A stretch of 64,000 bases of DNA from Agromyces sp. G08B096 (GTDB lineage Bacteria; Actinomycetota; Actinomycetes; Actinomycetales; Microbacteriaceae), in contig NZ_CP158374.1 of assembly GCF_040267705.1 (NCBI RefSeq), positions 1,178,001-1,242,000 of the forward strand, read 5' to 3'. Below, in pieces: positions 1 to 9,279 of the stretch. The number at the start of each line of letters is the position of its first letter. Position 1 is the stretch's first letter. The notes beneath the pieces are model-generated. The model worked only from the letters and a program-made list of their open reading frames with translations. It was not told the DNA's origin and ran no database searches. A program made the translations under genes and the position numbers.

Positions 1-463
1 GCAGCCAGCCCTTGTCGGGCGGGAGGGCCAGGATCGCGAGCGGGGTGTACGTGCCCGCGATGAGCAGGAAGATGTTGGCGTGATCGATCCGCTTCAGGAT
101 CACCTTGGTCCGCGGCCGCCAGTCGAACCGGTGGTACAGGGCCGAGTTGCCGAAGAGCAGCATCGACGTGAGCATGAACACTGCAGACGCCCACTTGGCC
201 GGCGCGCCGTGCGCGAGCACGATCAGCACGATGCCCGCGGCGATGGTCACCGGGAACGTCCCGGCATGGATCCAGCCGCGCCACGTCGGCTTCAGCTCCG
301 CCGGATCGGCGACCGAGGCGTCGAGCAGCGGGATGTTCGGCAGGTCGGGGCCGCCCCGGTCGTCGCGGGCGACCGCGGCGTCGCCGGCATCGAGCTCGGA
401 CACCGGATGCCCGAGGTGCTCGGCGACGTCTTCGGGGCGGCGGCGGCGGTCGGTGGAAGCCAT
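1..463 (-). CDS. Hemolysin III family (PAQR-like) membrane protein, 3' end cut by window edge
   Basis: The frame opens at an ATG read leftward from 463 and is still open at base 1, so about 154 N-terminal residues are visible. A hydrophilic stretch of about 60 residues leads into 'LKPTWRGWIHAGTFPV', then hydrophobic helices. The conserved family features ALYHRFDW and the following 'RIDHANIF' are both present; the His residues of this superfamily are thought to form a metal site in the membrane. The family (YqfA/TrhA/HlyIII) is widely distributed; true haemolytic activity is not established for most members. It is divergent from the prenyl diphosphate synthase gene at 523, a pairing I know from other Actinobacteria. 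Family assignment is firm; the physiological role is unknown. Confidence 0.85.
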   Translation of the reverse strand, partial: MASTDRRRRPEDVAEHLGHPVSELDAGDAAVARDDRGGPDLPNIPLLDASVADPAELKPTWRGWIHAGTFPVTIAAGIVLIVLAHGAPAKWASAVFMLTSMLLFGNSALYHRFDWRPRTKVILKRIDHANIFLLIAGTYTPLAILALPPDKGWL

Positions 464-522
464 GGGGAAAGCGTAAGCGCAGGCGGTCACGGCATGCTGT
501 GAGGCGGAGGTAGCGTAGTGCC

Positions 523-1311
523 GTGCAGAACAGCGATCGGTCCCGAGGTCGCGGCATCCTCTACCGGCTCTACGAACGCCGGCTCCGCAACGACCTCGGC
601 GACGCCGCCGCGATTCCGCGGCACGTGGCGATGATCATCGACGGCAATCGTCGATGGGCGAGGCAGCTCGGCTACGACTCGGCCGCCCACGGGCACCGGG
701 CCGGCGCCGCGAAGGTGCGGGAGTTCCTCGAGTGGTGCGACGACCTCGGCATCCAGGTCGTCACGCTCTACCTGCTCTCGAGCGACAATCTGTCGAACCG
801 GGAGTCGGCCGAGCTCACCGACCTCATCGAGATCATCGCCGAGCTCGCCGAGGAGCTCAGCCACTACCGAGACTGGCGGGTGCAGCACGTCGGCAGCGAT
901 CAGGGGCTCCCCGGACCGCTCGTCGCGGCGCTCGACGCCGCCGAGCAGCGCACGGCCGACAAGCGAGGGCTGCACGTCAACCTCGCCGTCGGCTACGGCG
1001 GGCGCACCGAGATCACCGATGCGATGCGCGCCATCGTGGCCGCCCATCACGCGGAGGGACGCAGCCTCGAGGATCTCGCTGAGCGCCTCACCCCCGAGCT
1101 CATCGGCGAGCACCTCTACACGGGCGGTCAGCCCGATCCCGACCTCGTCATCCGCACCTCCGGCGAGCAGCGCCTCAGCGACTTCATGCTCTGGCAGGCC
1201 GCCCACAGCGAGTTCTACTTCGTGGAGGCCCTCGGACCCGACCTCCGGCGCGTCGACTTCCTGCGGGCGATCCGCGACTACTCGAAGCGGCACCGCCGCT
1301 TCGGCGGGTGA
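523..1311 (+). CDS. uppS: Z-isoprenyl diphosphate synthase (UppS / short-chain Z-FPP synthase type)
   Basis: Condenses isopentenyl diphosphate with an allylic diphosphate to make a cis-polyprenyl diphosphate, the lipid carrier or its precursor for peptidoglycan and arabinogalactan-type glycans. The 262-residue protein has the cis-prenyltransferase signature MIIDGNRRWA with the Mg-binding Asp at about residue 40, HGHRAG just after it, and the C-terminal RTSGEQRLSDFMLWQ block near residues 211-225. Actinobacteria usually carry two such enzymes; the copy beside a hemolysin III gene corresponds to the mycobacterial Z-farnesyl diphosphate synthase (Rv1086) by context, so chain length cannot be decided here. 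The GTG start is preceded by TAGCGT (511-516) with exactly six bases between, and no Shine-Dalgarno, which suggests a leaderless mRNA. Confidence 0.9.
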   Translation: MQNSDRSRGRGILYRLYERRLRNDLGDAAAIPRHVAMIIDGNRRWARQLGYDSAAHGHRAGAAKVREFLEWCDDLGIQVVTLYLLSSDNLSNRESAELTDLIEIIAELAEELSHYRDWRVQHVGSDQGLPGPLVAALDAAEQRTADKRGLHVNLAVGYGGRTEITDAMRAIVAAHHAEGRSLEDLAERLTPELIGEHLYTGGQPDPDLVIRTSGEQRLSDFMLWQAAHSEFYFVEALGPDLRRVDFLRAIRDYSKRHRRFGG

Positions 1312-1365
1312 CATCCCGTCGCTCGTGTCTGCCAAGATATGCCTCGGAGAAGGGGGCACTCTCAG

Positions 1366-2484
1366 GTGACCATCGAAGACTTTCAGGCCGGGTTCGGCGA
1401 AGAACCCGGATACCTCGACTACGGCCGGGTCGGCCCGCTGTCGCGCGCGGTCGTCGAGGAGACGACCGCGTTCGGGCTCGTGCTCGAGCGCGCGAGGCAC
1501 GGCAGCATGGACGCGTTCGGGGAGCAGGACGCCCGGGTGCGCGCCGCGGCGGCGGCGGTGACCCGGTTCCCCGCCGAGCAGATCGTGTTCCAGCCGAACG
1601 CGACGCAGGGCCTCATGCACGCCATGTTCGGGCTCACGGGCACGGTGCTGCTCTCGCCCGACGAGTTCCCGAGCCTGCCCATCGCCGCGGTCCGTGCCCA
1701 GGAGGCGCTGCACGTCGTGCAGCCGGCCTGGCTCGAGACCGACCACGGCAAGGTCACGCCGGCCGGCATCCGCGACCAGCTCGAGCAGAACGTGGCCGCC
1801 GTGGCGGTGAGCCTCGTCGACTCGCGTACGGGCTACCTGTGCGATCTCGAGGGCATCCGTCAGGTCATCGGCGACCGGCTGCTCATCGTGGACGCCATCC
1901 AGGGCTTCGGCGTCGTCGACGCGCCGTGGGAGGCCGCCGACATCATCACCACCGGCGGTCAGAAGTGGTGCCGCGCCGGGTGGGGTACCGGCGTGCTCGC
2001 CCTGTCCGAACGCGCCCTCGACCGGCTCACGCCCGTGTTCTCCGGATTCACGGGCACCGAGGAGTCCGAGCCGTGGGGCTACGTCCCGCCGCCCGCCGAC
2101 GGCGCCTCCGCCTACCGCGTCTCCAACCCCGACCCGATCGCCGAGGCCAGGTTCGCCACGGCCCTCGAGGAGATCGACCGCGTCGGCGTCGCCGAGATCA
2201 GCCGCGCCATCGCCGAACGGGTGAGCCTCGTCATCGAGCTCGCCGACGAGTTCGCGATCCCCGTCTCGAGTTCGCGCGACGAGCAGGAGCGCGCCGGCAT
2301 CGTCGTGCTCTCGCCGCCCGTCGAACAGGTCACGCTGCTCACCGCGTCGCTGCACAACCACGGCGTCACCGCGACGACGCGGCTCGGCTCCGTGCGCCTC
2401 AGCGTGCACGCGGCGACGAGCCCCGAGACCCTCGACATGCTCCGCGCCGCGTTCGTCTCGTACGCGACCGCCGCCACCTACTGA
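1366..2484 (+). CDS. Class V aminotransferase-fold PLP enzyme (kynureninase/cysteine-desulfurase-like)
   Basis: A 372-residue fold-type I PLP protein. The sequence TTGGQKWCRAGWG carries the predicted Schiff-base lysine near residue 200, preceded by 'LLIVDAIQGFGVVDA' with the aspartate that contacts the pyridine nitrogen; 'FQPNATQGLMHAMFG' is the N-terminal cofactor-phosphate region and 'SVRLSVH' the C-terminal arginine motif. The GTG at 1366 is chosen because GGAGAAGG lies 10-15 bases upstream; an ATG at 1339 would lack a ribosome site. The reaction cannot be fixed: the family includes kynureninase, isopenicillin epimerase-like and selenocysteine lyase-like enzymes. It stands alone, followed by a hairpin, with no pathway neighbours to suggest a substrate. 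Confidence 0.78.
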   Translation: MTIEDFQAGFGEEPGYLDYGRVGPLSRAVVEETTAFGLVLERARHGSMDAFGEQDARVRAAAAAVTRFPAEQIVFQPNATQGLMHAMFGLTGTVLLSPDEFPSLPIAAVRAQEALHVVQPAWLETDHGKVTPAGIRDQLEQNVAAVAVSLVDSRTGYLCDLEGIRQVIGDRLLIVDAIQGFGVVDAPWEAADIITTGGQKWCRAGWGTGVLALSERALDRLTPVFSGFTGTEESEPWGYVPPPADGASAYRVSNPDPIAEARFATALEEIDRVGVAEISRAIAERVSLVIELADEFAIPVSSSRDEQERAGIVVLSPPVEQVTLLTASLHNHGVTATTRLGSVRLSVHAATSPETLDMLRAAFVSYATAATY

Positions 2485-2540
2485 CGCCGTCGGCAGGATC
2501 CGCCGGCGCCGCTGACCGAGGCGGTCGCGCCGATGCGATC

Positions 2541-2562
2541 GGATGCCTCCGACGAGGCATCC
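2541..2562. terminator. Stem-loop downstream of the aminotransferase, made of an inverted GGATGCCTC pair
   Basis: GGATGCCTC, tetraloop CGAC, GAGGCATCC: a perfect 9-bp stem 57 bases after the aminotransferase stop. There is no U-tract, as usual in high-GC Actinobacteria. Both arms are copies of the over-represented word described in the findings. The rest of 2485-2749 shows nothing I can interpret. Confidence 0.6.
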
Positions 2563-2749
2563 CGCCGCTCGGTGCCGCTTCGTGAACGAGCCATGACGCC
2601 CCGCGTGTCGCTGCCACGGATTCGCCCCCGCGGACGTACCGTCGGCACATCGGGCAAGTCGCCCGATCGAGTCGGCTCGTGAACCGCTCGTGGGAGGATC
2701 GCCGGCCGGCGCGAAGAGCCGAGCGGAAGCGCTCGGGGCGGGAGCGGTC

Positions 2750-4132
2750 GTGGCAACAGGTGCAACTTCCCAGTCCGACGGTCGGCAGACGGGCGCGCAG
2801 GCGCGCTCGCGGGTCGCGTCCTCACACGCGGCGGCGCAGGCCGAGCGGACCTATGTGCTCGACACGTCGGTGCTGCTGAGCGATCCCCGGGCGCTATTCC
2901 GGTTCGCCGAGCACGCCGTCGTGCTGCCCGTGGTCGTCATCACCGAGCTGGAGGCCAAGCGGAACGACCCGGAGATCGGGTACTTCGCCAGGCAGTCGCT
3001 GCGGATCCTCGACGAGCTGCGGATCGAGCACGAGCGGCTGGACTTCCCGATCCCGGTCGGCGACGGCGGCTCGCTGCGGGTCGAGCTCAACCACTCGAGC
3101 CCGTCGGTGCTGCCGAGCGGGCTGCAACTCGGCGACAACGACTCCAGGATCCTCGCGTGCGCCGCCAACCTCGCCAACGACGGGGTCGCCGTCACCGTGG
3201 TCTCCAAAGACCTGCCGCTGCGCGTCAAGGCCGCCGCGATCGGCATCGACGCCCAGGAGTACCGCGCCGAGCTCGCCGTCGACTCCGGGTGGACGGGGAT
3301 GGCCGAGGCCACCCTCGGCTCCAACGACATGGCGAAGCTCTACGAGCACGAATCGCTCGTCGTCCGCGAAGCCGTCGGGATGCCGGTCAACACCGGGCTC
3401 GTGCTGCATTCCGACCGCGGCTCCGCCCTGGCCCGCGTCACGGGTGACGACGGCGCCGTCCGCCTCGTCCGCGGCGACCGCGAGGTCTTCGGAGTGCACG
3501 GCCGGTCGGCGGAGCAGCGACTCGCGATCGACCTCCTGCTCGACCCCGAGATCGGCATCCTCTCGCTCGGCGGCCGCGCCGGCACCGGCAAGTCGGCCCT
3601 CGCGCTCTGCGCCGGCCTCGAAGCCGTGCTCGAACGCCAGCAGCACAAGAAGATCATGGTCTTCCGTCCGCTGTACGCCGTGGGCGGCCAGGAGCTCGGC
3701 TACCTGCCGGGCGACCAGGTGGAGAAGATGAACCCCTGGGCGCAAGCCGTCTTCGACACGCTGGGCTCGGTCGTCTCCGACAACGTGCTCGACGAGGTCG
3801 TCGACCGGGGCATCCTCGAGGTGCTGCCGCTCACCCACATCCGCGGCCGGTCGCTGCACGACGCGTTCGTGATCGTCGACGAGGCGCAGTCGCTCGAACG
3901 GAACGTGCTGCTCACGGTGCTGAGCCGGATCGGGCAGAACTCCCGCGTCGTGCTGACCCACGACGTCGCGCAGCGCGACAACCTCCGCGTCGGCCGGCAC
4001 GACGGCGTCGCGTCGGTGATCGAGACATTGAAGGGCCACCCGCTGTTCGCGCACGTGACGCTCACGCGCAGCGAGCGGTCGGCGATCGCCGCGCTCGTGA
4101 GCGAGATGCTCGACGGGGCGGAGCTGGCGTGA
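2750..4132 (+). CDS. PhoH family protein: N-terminal PIN nuclease domain plus PhoH ATPase
   Basis: Predicted ATP-dependent RNA-processing protein; PIN-PhoH proteins of mycobacteria act as RNA helicase/ribonucleases in the VapBC-related PhoH2 family. Residues about 33-165 form the PIN domain: '[13 protein letters not shown]' with the first catalytic Asp, '[10 protein letters not shown]' with the Glu, and '[12 protein letters not shown]' with the later Asp pair. Residues about 240-455 form the PhoH ATPase: Walker [10 protein letters not shown] near 274, Walker B VIVDEAQS near 374. The frame is open back to a GTG at 2690, but GTG 2750 has GGGCGGGAG just upstream and removes a low-complexity N-terminus, so I prefer it. 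About 460 residues, normal for the family. A KTSC-domain gene follows after seven bases and is probably cotranscribed. Confidence 0.88.
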   Translation: MATGATSQSDGRQTGAQARSRVASSHAAAQAERTYVLDTSVLLSDPRALFRFAEHAVVLPVVVITELEAKRNDPEIGYFARQSLRILDELRIEHERLDFPIPVGDGGSLRVELNHSSPSVLPSGLQLGDNDSRILACAANLANDGVAVTVVSKDLPLRVKAAAIGIDAQEYRAELAVDSGWTGMAEATLGSNDMAKLYEHESLVVREAVGMPVNTGLVLHSDRGSALARVTGDDGAVRLVRGDREVFGVHGRSAEQRLAIDLLLDPEIGILSLGGRAGTGKSALALCAGLEAVLERQQHKKIMVFRPLYAVGGQELGYLPGDQVEKMNPWAQAVFDTLGSVVSDNVLDEVVDRGILEVLPLTHIRGRSLHDAFVIVDEAQSLERNVLLTVLSRIGQNSRVVLTHDVAQRDNLRVGRHDGVASVIETLKGHPLFAHVTLTRSERSAIAALVSEMLDGAELA

Positions 4133-4139
4133 CGGGCTG

Positions 4140-4355
4140 ATGGCGAGGGTTCCGCCGATCCGCTCCGACGCGCTCGACGGGGCGTCCTACGATCCCGAGC
4201 GCCGGGTGCTCACCGTGCAGTTCGAGTCGGGCTCGGTGTACGAGTACTTCGACGTCGAGCCCGAGCTCGCGCTCGAGCTCGAGGCTGCGCAGCCGCACCC
4301 GTGGCGTGTCGTGGGGGAGCGCGTGAAGCAGCACCGGTTCCGCCGTCTGAACTGA
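4140..4355 (+). CDS. KTSC domain protein
   Basis: A 71-residue protein consisting only of a KTSC-like domain. It starts with 'SDALDGASYDPERRVLTVQF' and continues with 'SGSVYEYFDV', the beta-hairpin pattern of this small family (named for a Lys-Thr-Ser-Cys tetrad in lysyl-tRNA synthetase C-termini; here the tetrad is not conserved). The function of stand-alone KTSC proteins is unknown. It begins seven bases after the PhoH stop codon, so the two are likely translated from one message, and an RNA-related role is a reasonable but unproven inference. Confidence 0.75.
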   Translation: MARVPPIRSDALDGASYDPERRVLTVQFESGSVYEYFDVEPELALELEAAQPHPWRVVGERVKQHRFRRLN

Positions 4356-4439
4356 CGGCGTCGGGATCCGCGGTCGGGCGGCGGGGCACCCTGCGCCCGG
4401 CGGCGGCGACGGCGATGCTCGCTCGTCGGGGCGCGCGCG

Positions 4440-4898
4440 TCACCCGATGGGCGGCGGCGGCGTGGTGCCGGCGTCGCCGATCGAGGTCGTCAGCACCTCG
4501 AGGGCGTCGATGAGCGCCGCGGTGGCGTCGGCGCCGAGCTCGGCGCGCAGACGCCGGTCGAAGGCGACCGCGTCATCGCGCATGCGGGTGAAGGCGGCGC
4601 GGCCCTCCGCCGTGAACTCGATGCACTGCACCCGACGGTCGTCGGGGTCGCGCGTGCGCTCCACGAGGCCGCGATCCTCGAGGTTGCGCAGGTGATGGGT
4701 GAGGGTCGCGTCGCTGATGCCGACCGCGCGCGCCAGCTCTCGCTGGGTGGGGTGGTCGGCCCCGTCGAGCGCGAGGAAGATGAACCACGTCGCGCGGTTC
4801 CCGCCGTGGTCGGCGAGGATGCGCTCGAACTCGCGGTGCACGACCTGCGTGGCATCCCACAGGGCCATGCCGATCGGTCGGACGCCTCGGGTCTTCAT
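4440..4898 (-). CDS. MarR-family transcriptional regulator
   Basis: A 152-residue winged-helix repressor of MarR type. The helix-turn-helix is visible as 'PTQRELARAVGISDATLTHHLRNLEDRGLVERTRDPDDRRVQCIEF' split over residues about 55-102, including the wing arginines of 'DPDDRR'. The ATG at 4898 is preferred over an upstream ATG at 4973, because the longer version would translate the AT-rich operator and add a nonconserved cysteine-rich leader. The gene is divergent from an FAD oxidoreductase at 5004 and the 105-base gap holds palindromes 4932-4955, so it probably represses both itself and the oxidoreductase. The ligand is unknown; MarR proteins in such pairs often sense phenolic or oxidising compounds. 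Confidence 0.87.
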   Translation of the reverse strand: MKTRGVRPIGMALWDATQVVHREFERILADHGGNRATWFIFLALDGADHPTQRELARAVGISDATLTHHLRNLEDRGLVERTRDPDDRRVQCIEFTAEGRAAFTRMRDDAVAFDRRLRAELGADATAALIDALEVLTTSIGDAGTTPPPPIG

Positions 4899-4931
4899 AG
4901 CCGGAAGTCTAGGCCATTCGATGCAAAAACA

Positions 4932-4955
4932 TTTGATATCAAATCGTTTGATGTC
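4932..4955. promoter_or_regulatory. Predicted MarR operator in the divergent MarR/oxidoreductase promoter
   Basis: TTTGATATCAAA (4932-4943) is a perfect 12-bp palindrome. It overlaps a second inverted repeat in which GATATCAAA (4935-4943) and TTTGATGTC (4947-4955) match at 8 of 9 positions around a 3-base centre. Size and symmetry fit MarR dimer sites, and this is one of the few AT-rich tracts in the window. Binding by the adjacent regulator is inferred from position. Confidence 0.7.
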
Positions 4956-5003
4956 TAACGTTATCGACACCACCAGAGATCGCTCCGGAAAGGACCCAGA
5001 CGG

Positions 5004-6383
5004 ATGACCCGCTCCGACATCGCCGCATCACCCCTCACCGACCGCCTCCCCGCCGTGCTCGGGGATCGCCTGATCACCGCGGCGCACGAGGAGTTCGCAC
5101 CGCTCGCCGCGACCACGTTCACCGGCGACGACCGGACACCCGAGGTCATCGCCCGGCCTCGCAACGCAGCCGAGACCGCCGAGGTCGTGCGACTCGCCGC
5201 CGAGGGCGCCATCCCGTTCGCCGTCCGCGGCGGAGGCCACGCGTACCACCGCCGATCGAGCGTCGCCGGCGGACTCGTCCTCGACACCCGGCTCCTCGAC
5301 GGCATCGACCTCGACCCCGACGCCCGGATCGGCCGCGCCGGCGGCGGCGTGCTGGCCGGTGCCTACACCACGGCGGCGGGCGCGTTCGGGCTCGCGACCG
5401 GGTTCGGCGACACGGGCAGCGTCGGCGTCGCGGGGCTCACGCTCGGCGGCGGCATCGGCCACCTCAGCCGACGCGACGGGCTCGCGATCGACAACCTGCT
5501 CGCCGCCGAGCTGGTCCTCGCCGACGGCCGCGTGGTGCGCGCGAGTGCCGACGAGCACGACGACCTGTTCTGGGCGCTGCGGGGCGGAGGCGGAAACTTC
5601 GGAGTCGTGACCGCCCTCGAGTTCCGGCTGCACCCCACGGCGACCATCGTCGGCGGGTTCCTCGCGTTCGAGTCGTCGCCCGACGTCCTTGCGGCGCTCG
5701 TGCGGGCCGGTCAGGAGGCGCCCGACACCCTCTCCGTCATGGTGAACGCCATGCTGGCGCCGCCCGCGCCGTTCCTGCCCGTCGAGGTGCACGGCCGCCC
5801 GATCGTCGCGGCGCTCGTCTGCTTCTCGGGCGCGCCCGAGGACGCCGATGCCGTCCTCGCACCGTTGCGCGCGGCAGGCACCCCGATCGCCGACCTCGTG
5901 CGCCCGCAGGCGTACCCCGAGCTCTTCGCGGGACCGCCGGCACCGTCCGGGCTGCGCGCGAGCATCCGCACCGGGTTCCGCGACGAGCTCGACCCGGCCT
6001 GGGCCGCCGCCGCGCTCGACGCGATCGGCACGGCGGCCACGCCGGGCGCGATCGTCAACGTGCGGGTGATGGGCGGCGCCATCGGCCGGGTCGATGCCGA
6101 CGCCACCGCGTTCGCGCACCGCGACCGCGGGCTCATGGTCACGGTCGTCGGGTCGCAGCCCGACCCGAACGGCGCCGACGGACGCGAGTGGGTCGACGCC
6201 ACGGCGGGCCGGCTGGGCGTCGCGACCGGCGGATCGTACGTCAACTTCATCGGCGACGACGACCCCGACGGGGCTGCGGCGGCCTACCCCGAGGCGACGC
6301 TGCAGCGGCTCGCCGAGGTGAAGCGCCGGTACGATCCCGAGAACCTGTTCCGCTCGAACCACAACATCGCGCCCCAGGGCTGA
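5004..6383 (+). CDS. FAD-linked oxidoreductase, berberine-bridge (BBE) type
   Basis: A 459-residue PCMH-fold flavoenzyme. 'FAVRGGGHAYHRRS' carries the histidine (about residue 79) that forms the 8-alpha covalent bond to FAD; 'VGVAGLTLGGGIGHLSRRDGL' matches the second FAD-binding segment. The cysteine used for a second covalent bond in bicovalent members (GxCxxVG) is absent (GFGDTGSVG), so mono-covalent attachment is predicted. The C-terminus 'RRYDPENLFRSNHNI' is the typical BBE domain ending. A clear GGAAAGGA lies about ten bases before the ATG. Substrates in this family include alcohols, sugars and alkaloid-like compounds and cannot be predicted here. It is divergent from the MarR gene and probably induced by the regulator's ligand. 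Confidence 0.85.
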   Translation: MTRSDIAASPLTDRLPAVLGDRLITAAHEEFAPLAATTFTGDDRTPEVIARPRNAAETAEVVRLAAEGAIPFAVRGGGHAYHRRSSVAGGLVLDTRLLDGIDLDPDARIGRAGGGVLAGAYTTAAGAFGLATGFGDTGSVGVAGLTLGGGIGHLSRRDGLAIDNLLAAELVLADGRVVRASADEHDDLFWALRGGGGNFGVVTALEFRLHPTATIVGGFLAFESSPDVLAALVRAGQEAPDTLSVMVNAMLAPPAPFLPVEVHGRPIVAALVCFSGAPEDADAVLAPLRAAGTPIADLVRPQAYPELFAGPPAPSGLRASIRTGFRDELDPAWAAAALDAIGTAATPGAIVNVRVMGGAIGRVDADATAFAHRDRGLMVTVVGSQPDPNGADGREWVDATAGRLGVATGGSYVNFIGDDDPDGAAAAYPEATLQRLAEVKRRYDPENLFRSNHNIAPQG

Positions 6384-6408
6384 GCGACGCCGGGCATCGG
6401 CGCAGACG

Positions 6409-6447
6409 ACGGATGCTCCGTGCCGACCAGCGGCACGGAGCATCCGT
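6409..6447. terminator. Bidirectional terminator hairpin between the BBE oxidoreductase and fumC
   Basis: A perfect 16-bp stem (6409-6424 with 6432-6447; core GGATGCTCCGTGCC) and a 7-base loop, lying between two convergent stop codons. It can serve both genes. There is no U-tract. Confidence 0.82.
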
Positions 6448-6461
6448 GTGCGGGCGACGCC

Positions 6462-7877
6462 CTACTTCGCCTGCGGCGGACGCGTCATCGACAGCAGGTC
6501 GAGCGCCTGGTCGAGCTGCTCCTCGGTGAGCTCGCCGCGCTCGACGTAGCCGAGGTCGATCACGGCCTCGCGCACGGTGATGCCCTTGGCGACCGAGTGC
6601 TTGGCGATCTTCGCGGCGGCCTCGTACCCGATGAGCTTGTTCAGCGGGGTCACGATCGACGGAGACATGCCCGCGAGCGCCGCGACGCGCTCGCGGTTCG
6701 GCTCGAGCCCGGAAACCGTCTTGTCGGCGAGCACGCGGACCGAGTTCGCGAGCAGGCGGATGGACTCCAGGAGCGCGGTGCCCATGACGGGGATCTGCAC
6801 GTTGAGCTCGAACGAGCCCGACGCGCCGCCCCACGCGACGGTGGCGTCGTTGCCGATGACCCGTGCCGCGACCATGAGCACGGCCTCGGGGACGACGGGG
6901 TTCACCTTGCCGGGCATGATCGACGAGCCGGGCTGGAGGTCGGGGATGAAGAGCTCGCCGAGGCCGGTGTTCGGGCCGGAGCCCATCCAGCGGAGGTCGT
7001 TGCAGATCTTCGTGAGGCTCACCGCGATGGTGCGGAGGGCGCCGGAGGCGTCCACGAGGCCGTCGCGGTTGGCCTGCGCCTCGAAATGGTCGGCGGCCTC
7101 CACGATCGGCAGCTCGGTCTCCTGCTGCAGCAGCTCGATCACGAGCTGCGGGAAGCCGGCCGGGGTGTTGATGCCCGTGCCCACCGCCGTGCCGCCGAGC
7201 GGCACCTCGGCGACGCGGGGCAGCGCGGTGCGGACCCGCTCGATGCCGAGGCGGATCTGGCGTGCGTAGCCGCCGAACTCCTGCCCGAGGGTGACCGGCG
7301 TCGCGTCCATGAGGTGCGTGCGGCCCGACTTCACGAGATCGGCCCAGGCCGCAGCCTTCTCCTCGAGCGCGACGGCGAGGTGGTCGAGCGCGGGGATGAG
7401 CTCGTCGATGAGCGCAGCGGTGACGGCGATGTGCACCGACGTCGGGAACACGTCGTTCGAGGACTGCGACGCGTTGACGTGGTCGTTGGGATGCACGTCG
7501 CGGCCGAGCTTCTGCGTCGCGAGGGTCGCGAGCACCTCGTTCATGTTCATGTTCGAGCTCGTGCCGGAGCCGGTCTGGTACACGTCGACCGGGAAATGCT
7601 CGACGAAGCCGTGACGGCCCGCGATGACGTCGTCGGCCGCCTCGACGATGGCCTGGGCCAGGTCGGCCTCGAGCACGCCGAGCCGGGCGTTCGCCTGCGC
7701 CGCCGCCTTCTTGATGCGCGCGAGGGCGGCGATCTGCGCCGGCTCGAGGCCGTGCCCCGAGATCGGGAAGTTCTCGACGGCGCGCTGGGTCTGCGCCCGG
7801 TACAGGGCGGACGCGGGCACCCGCACCTCGCCCATCGTGTCGTGCTCGATGCGGTAGTCGGCGGCGTTGTCCACCAC
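6462..7877 (-). CDS. fumC: Fumarate hydratase class II
   Basis: Catalyses fumarate to malate in the TCA cycle; iron-independent homotetramer of the aspartase/fumarase superfamily. The 471-residue protein starts '[19 protein letters not shown]', has '[15 protein letters not shown]' and the superfamily signature [11 protein letters not shown] near residues 317-327 with the catalytic serine loop, and '[17 protein letters not shown]' with the histidine segment. Length is normal. The GTG at 7877 is preceded by AAGGGAA at a workable spacing; a second GTG follows directly at 7874. It lies 80 bases downstream of the carbonic anhydrase gene in the same direction, at the end of the xseA-xseB-DUF4245-carbonic anhydrase series. 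Confidence 0.96.
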   Translation of the reverse strand: MVDNAADYRIEHDTMGEVRVPASALYRAQTQRAVENFPISGHGLEPAQIAALARIKKAAAQANARLGVLEADLAQAIVEAADDVIAGRHGFVEHFPVDVYQTGSGTSSNMNMNEVLATLATQKLGRDVHPNDHVNASQSSNDVFPTSVHIAVTAALIDELIPALDHLAVALEEKAAAWADLVKSGRTHLMDATPVTLGQEFGGYARQIRLGIERVRTALPRVAEVPLGGTAVGTGINTPAGFPQLVIELLQQETELPIVEAADHFEAQANRDGLVDASGALRTIAVSLTKICNDLRWMGSGPNTGLGELFIPDLQPGSSIMPGKVNPVVPEAVLMVAARVIGNDATVAWGGASGSFELNVQIPVMGTALLESIRLLANSVRVLADKTVSGLEPNRERVAALAGMSPSIVTPLNKLIGYEAAAKIAKHSVAKGITVREAVIDLGYVERGELTEEQLDQALDLLSMTRPPQAK

Positions 7878-7957
7878 GTGCGTGTTCCCTTCGCTTGCGT
7901 TTGGCTTCGGCGTGCTGCCGGATGCCTCGGCCGTTCGCGCGGCGCGGACGCTGAGCG

Positions 7958-8611
7958 TCAGATGCGGCCGACGACGACGTCGGTCTCGGCGCGGCCCTCG
8001 ACGAGCCGGTAGTTGGCGCCGACGACTGCCAGCCTACCCGCTGCCACCGCGTCGCTGATCATCTCGCTGCGCTCGAGCAGCTCGTGCACGGTGTCGCGCA
8101 GGTGCTCGCGGCCGACGAAGCCCGCGTCGACGTGCGACGTGTCGACCGGGGCGCCGTCCTCGGTGCCCGTGACCCGTCGGACGGCGGGGACGATGCGCTC
8201 CACGAGTCCCGCGATGTAGGGCGGAAGCGGCGCCGCGTCAGCGGCCGTCGAGTCGATCGCGGCCCGGACCGCGCCGCACTCGTCGTGGCCGAGCACGAGG
8301 ATGAGCGGGACGCCCAGCACCCCGACGGCGTACTCGAGCGAGCCGATGATCGAGTCGCCCATCACCTGGCCCGCGTTGCGGACGACGAATGCGTCGCCGA
8401 GGCCGAGGTCGAAGATGATCTCGGCGGCCAGGCGAGAGTCGCTGCAGCCGAAGATCGCGACGCGGGGGGTCTGCCCGACGGCGAGCTCCGTGCGTCGCTC
8501 GACGTCCTGATGCGGGTGCGAGGGCTTGCCCGACACGAAGCGATCGTTGCCGAGGCGGAGTTCCCTCCAAGCCTCGGCGGGGGTCACGGTGCGCTGCTGC
8601 GCGTCGTTCAC
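7958..8611 (-). CDS. Beta-class carbonic anhydrase
   Basis: Interconverts CO2 and bicarbonate; cytoplasmic zinc enzyme that supplies bicarbonate to carboxylases. The 217-residue protein shows the four expected ligands/catalytic residues: Cys56-x-Asp58-x-Arg60 in IFGCSDSR, and His109 and Cys112 in LGHDECGA. The N-terminal '[16 protein letters not shown]' is typical for the actinobacterial type. The GTG start at 8611 is supported by GAGAGGAGC seven bases upstream. It follows the DUF4245 gene after 23 bases and is probably in the same transcript. Confidence 0.93.
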   Translation of the reverse strand: MNDAQQRTVTPAEAWRELRLGNDRFVSGKPSHPHQDVERRTELAVGQTPRVAIFGCSDSRLAAEIIFDLGLGDAFVVRNAGQVMGDSIIGSLEYAVGVLGVPLILVLGHDECGAVRAAIDSTAADAAPLPPYIAGLVERIVPAVRRVTGTEDGAPVDTSHVDAGFVGREHLRDTVHELLERSEMISDAVAAGRLAVVGANYRLVEGRAETDVVVGRI

Positions 8612-8634
8612 GGGCGCTCCTCTCGCTGCCGGCG

Positions 8635-9279
8635 CTACTCCTGCGCGGCGATCGTGGGGGTGAGTGCCTCGGCGAGGATCTCGAACTCGTCGGGCGTGGC
8701 GGTGCCGAGCAGCACGAAGGTCGTGCCGTTCGCCTCGGTGGTGAGGCCGTACCGCGCGTTGCCCACGTCTTCGGAGGATTCGCGGTTGTCGTAGACGGTC
8801 CAGTCGACGCCGTCGATCGTCGTGGTGCCGGTCGCGAGCGTCCGGGCGAGGAGCCCGGCGACCCACGTGGGGTTCGCGCCCTCGGCCTGCGAGAGGCCGA
8901 TGTACTCGTCGCTCGGGGTGAGGTAGCCGACGTACCAGGCGGTCACATCGTCGACCTCGCTGCGCCGGATCTCGGCGGCGTTCGCGCGCCATCCTTCGGG
9001 CAGCTCGGGCACCGCGAGCGGATCGCCCATCGAGGCCTGCGCCTGCTCCGCGGTGCCCGCGACATCGACGTCGCGCTCGATCGGCGTGTCGCTCCGCGGC
9101 ACGATGAGCACGATCACGAGGACGACGATGAGGCTCGCGCCGAGCGCGAGGACGAGGTTCAGCACGGTCTGGCGCTGACGGTGCTTGCGGCTGTTCTCGG
9201 CCTTGCGGGCCGCCGTCTCCTCGGGCGTCTCGGGGCGGCCGAGCTCGGCGACCACCCGCGGCGGACGGGAGGAGGCCAT
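8635..9279 (-). CDS. DUF4245 family membrane-anchored protein
   Basis: A 214-residue protein with a basic, hydrophilic N-terminus, one transmembrane helix at about residues 41-60 and an extracytoplasmic domain. The domain carries 'WRANAAEIR', 'WYVGYLTPSDEYIGLSQAEG' and 'YGLTTEANGTTFVLLGTATPDEF', which I recognise as the actinobacterial DUF4245 pattern; function unknown. Its ATG overlaps the xseB stop codon by one base (TGATG), so translation is probably coupled to xseB. The same neighbourhood (xseA, xseB, DUF4245, carbonic anhydrase, fumC) is familiar from other Actinobacteria. Confidence 0.82.
   Translation of the reverse strand: MASSRPPRVVAELGRPETPEETAARKAENSRKHRQRQTVLNLVLALGASLIVVLVIVLIVPRSDTPIERDVDVAGTAEQAQASMGDPLAVPELPEGWRANAAEIRRSEVDDVTAWYVGYLTPSDEYIGLSQAEGANPTWVAGLLARTLATGTTTIDGVDWTVYDNRESSEDVGNARYGLTTEANGTTFVLLGTATPDEFEILAEALTPTIAAQE

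Noticed and set aside
487-2409. Very long open frame on the minus strand opposite uppS and the aminotransferase
   Set aside because: It is antisense to two well-defined genes, has low-complexity Arg/Gly/Asp/Val composition and no motif; such mirrors arise from GC-rich third positions.
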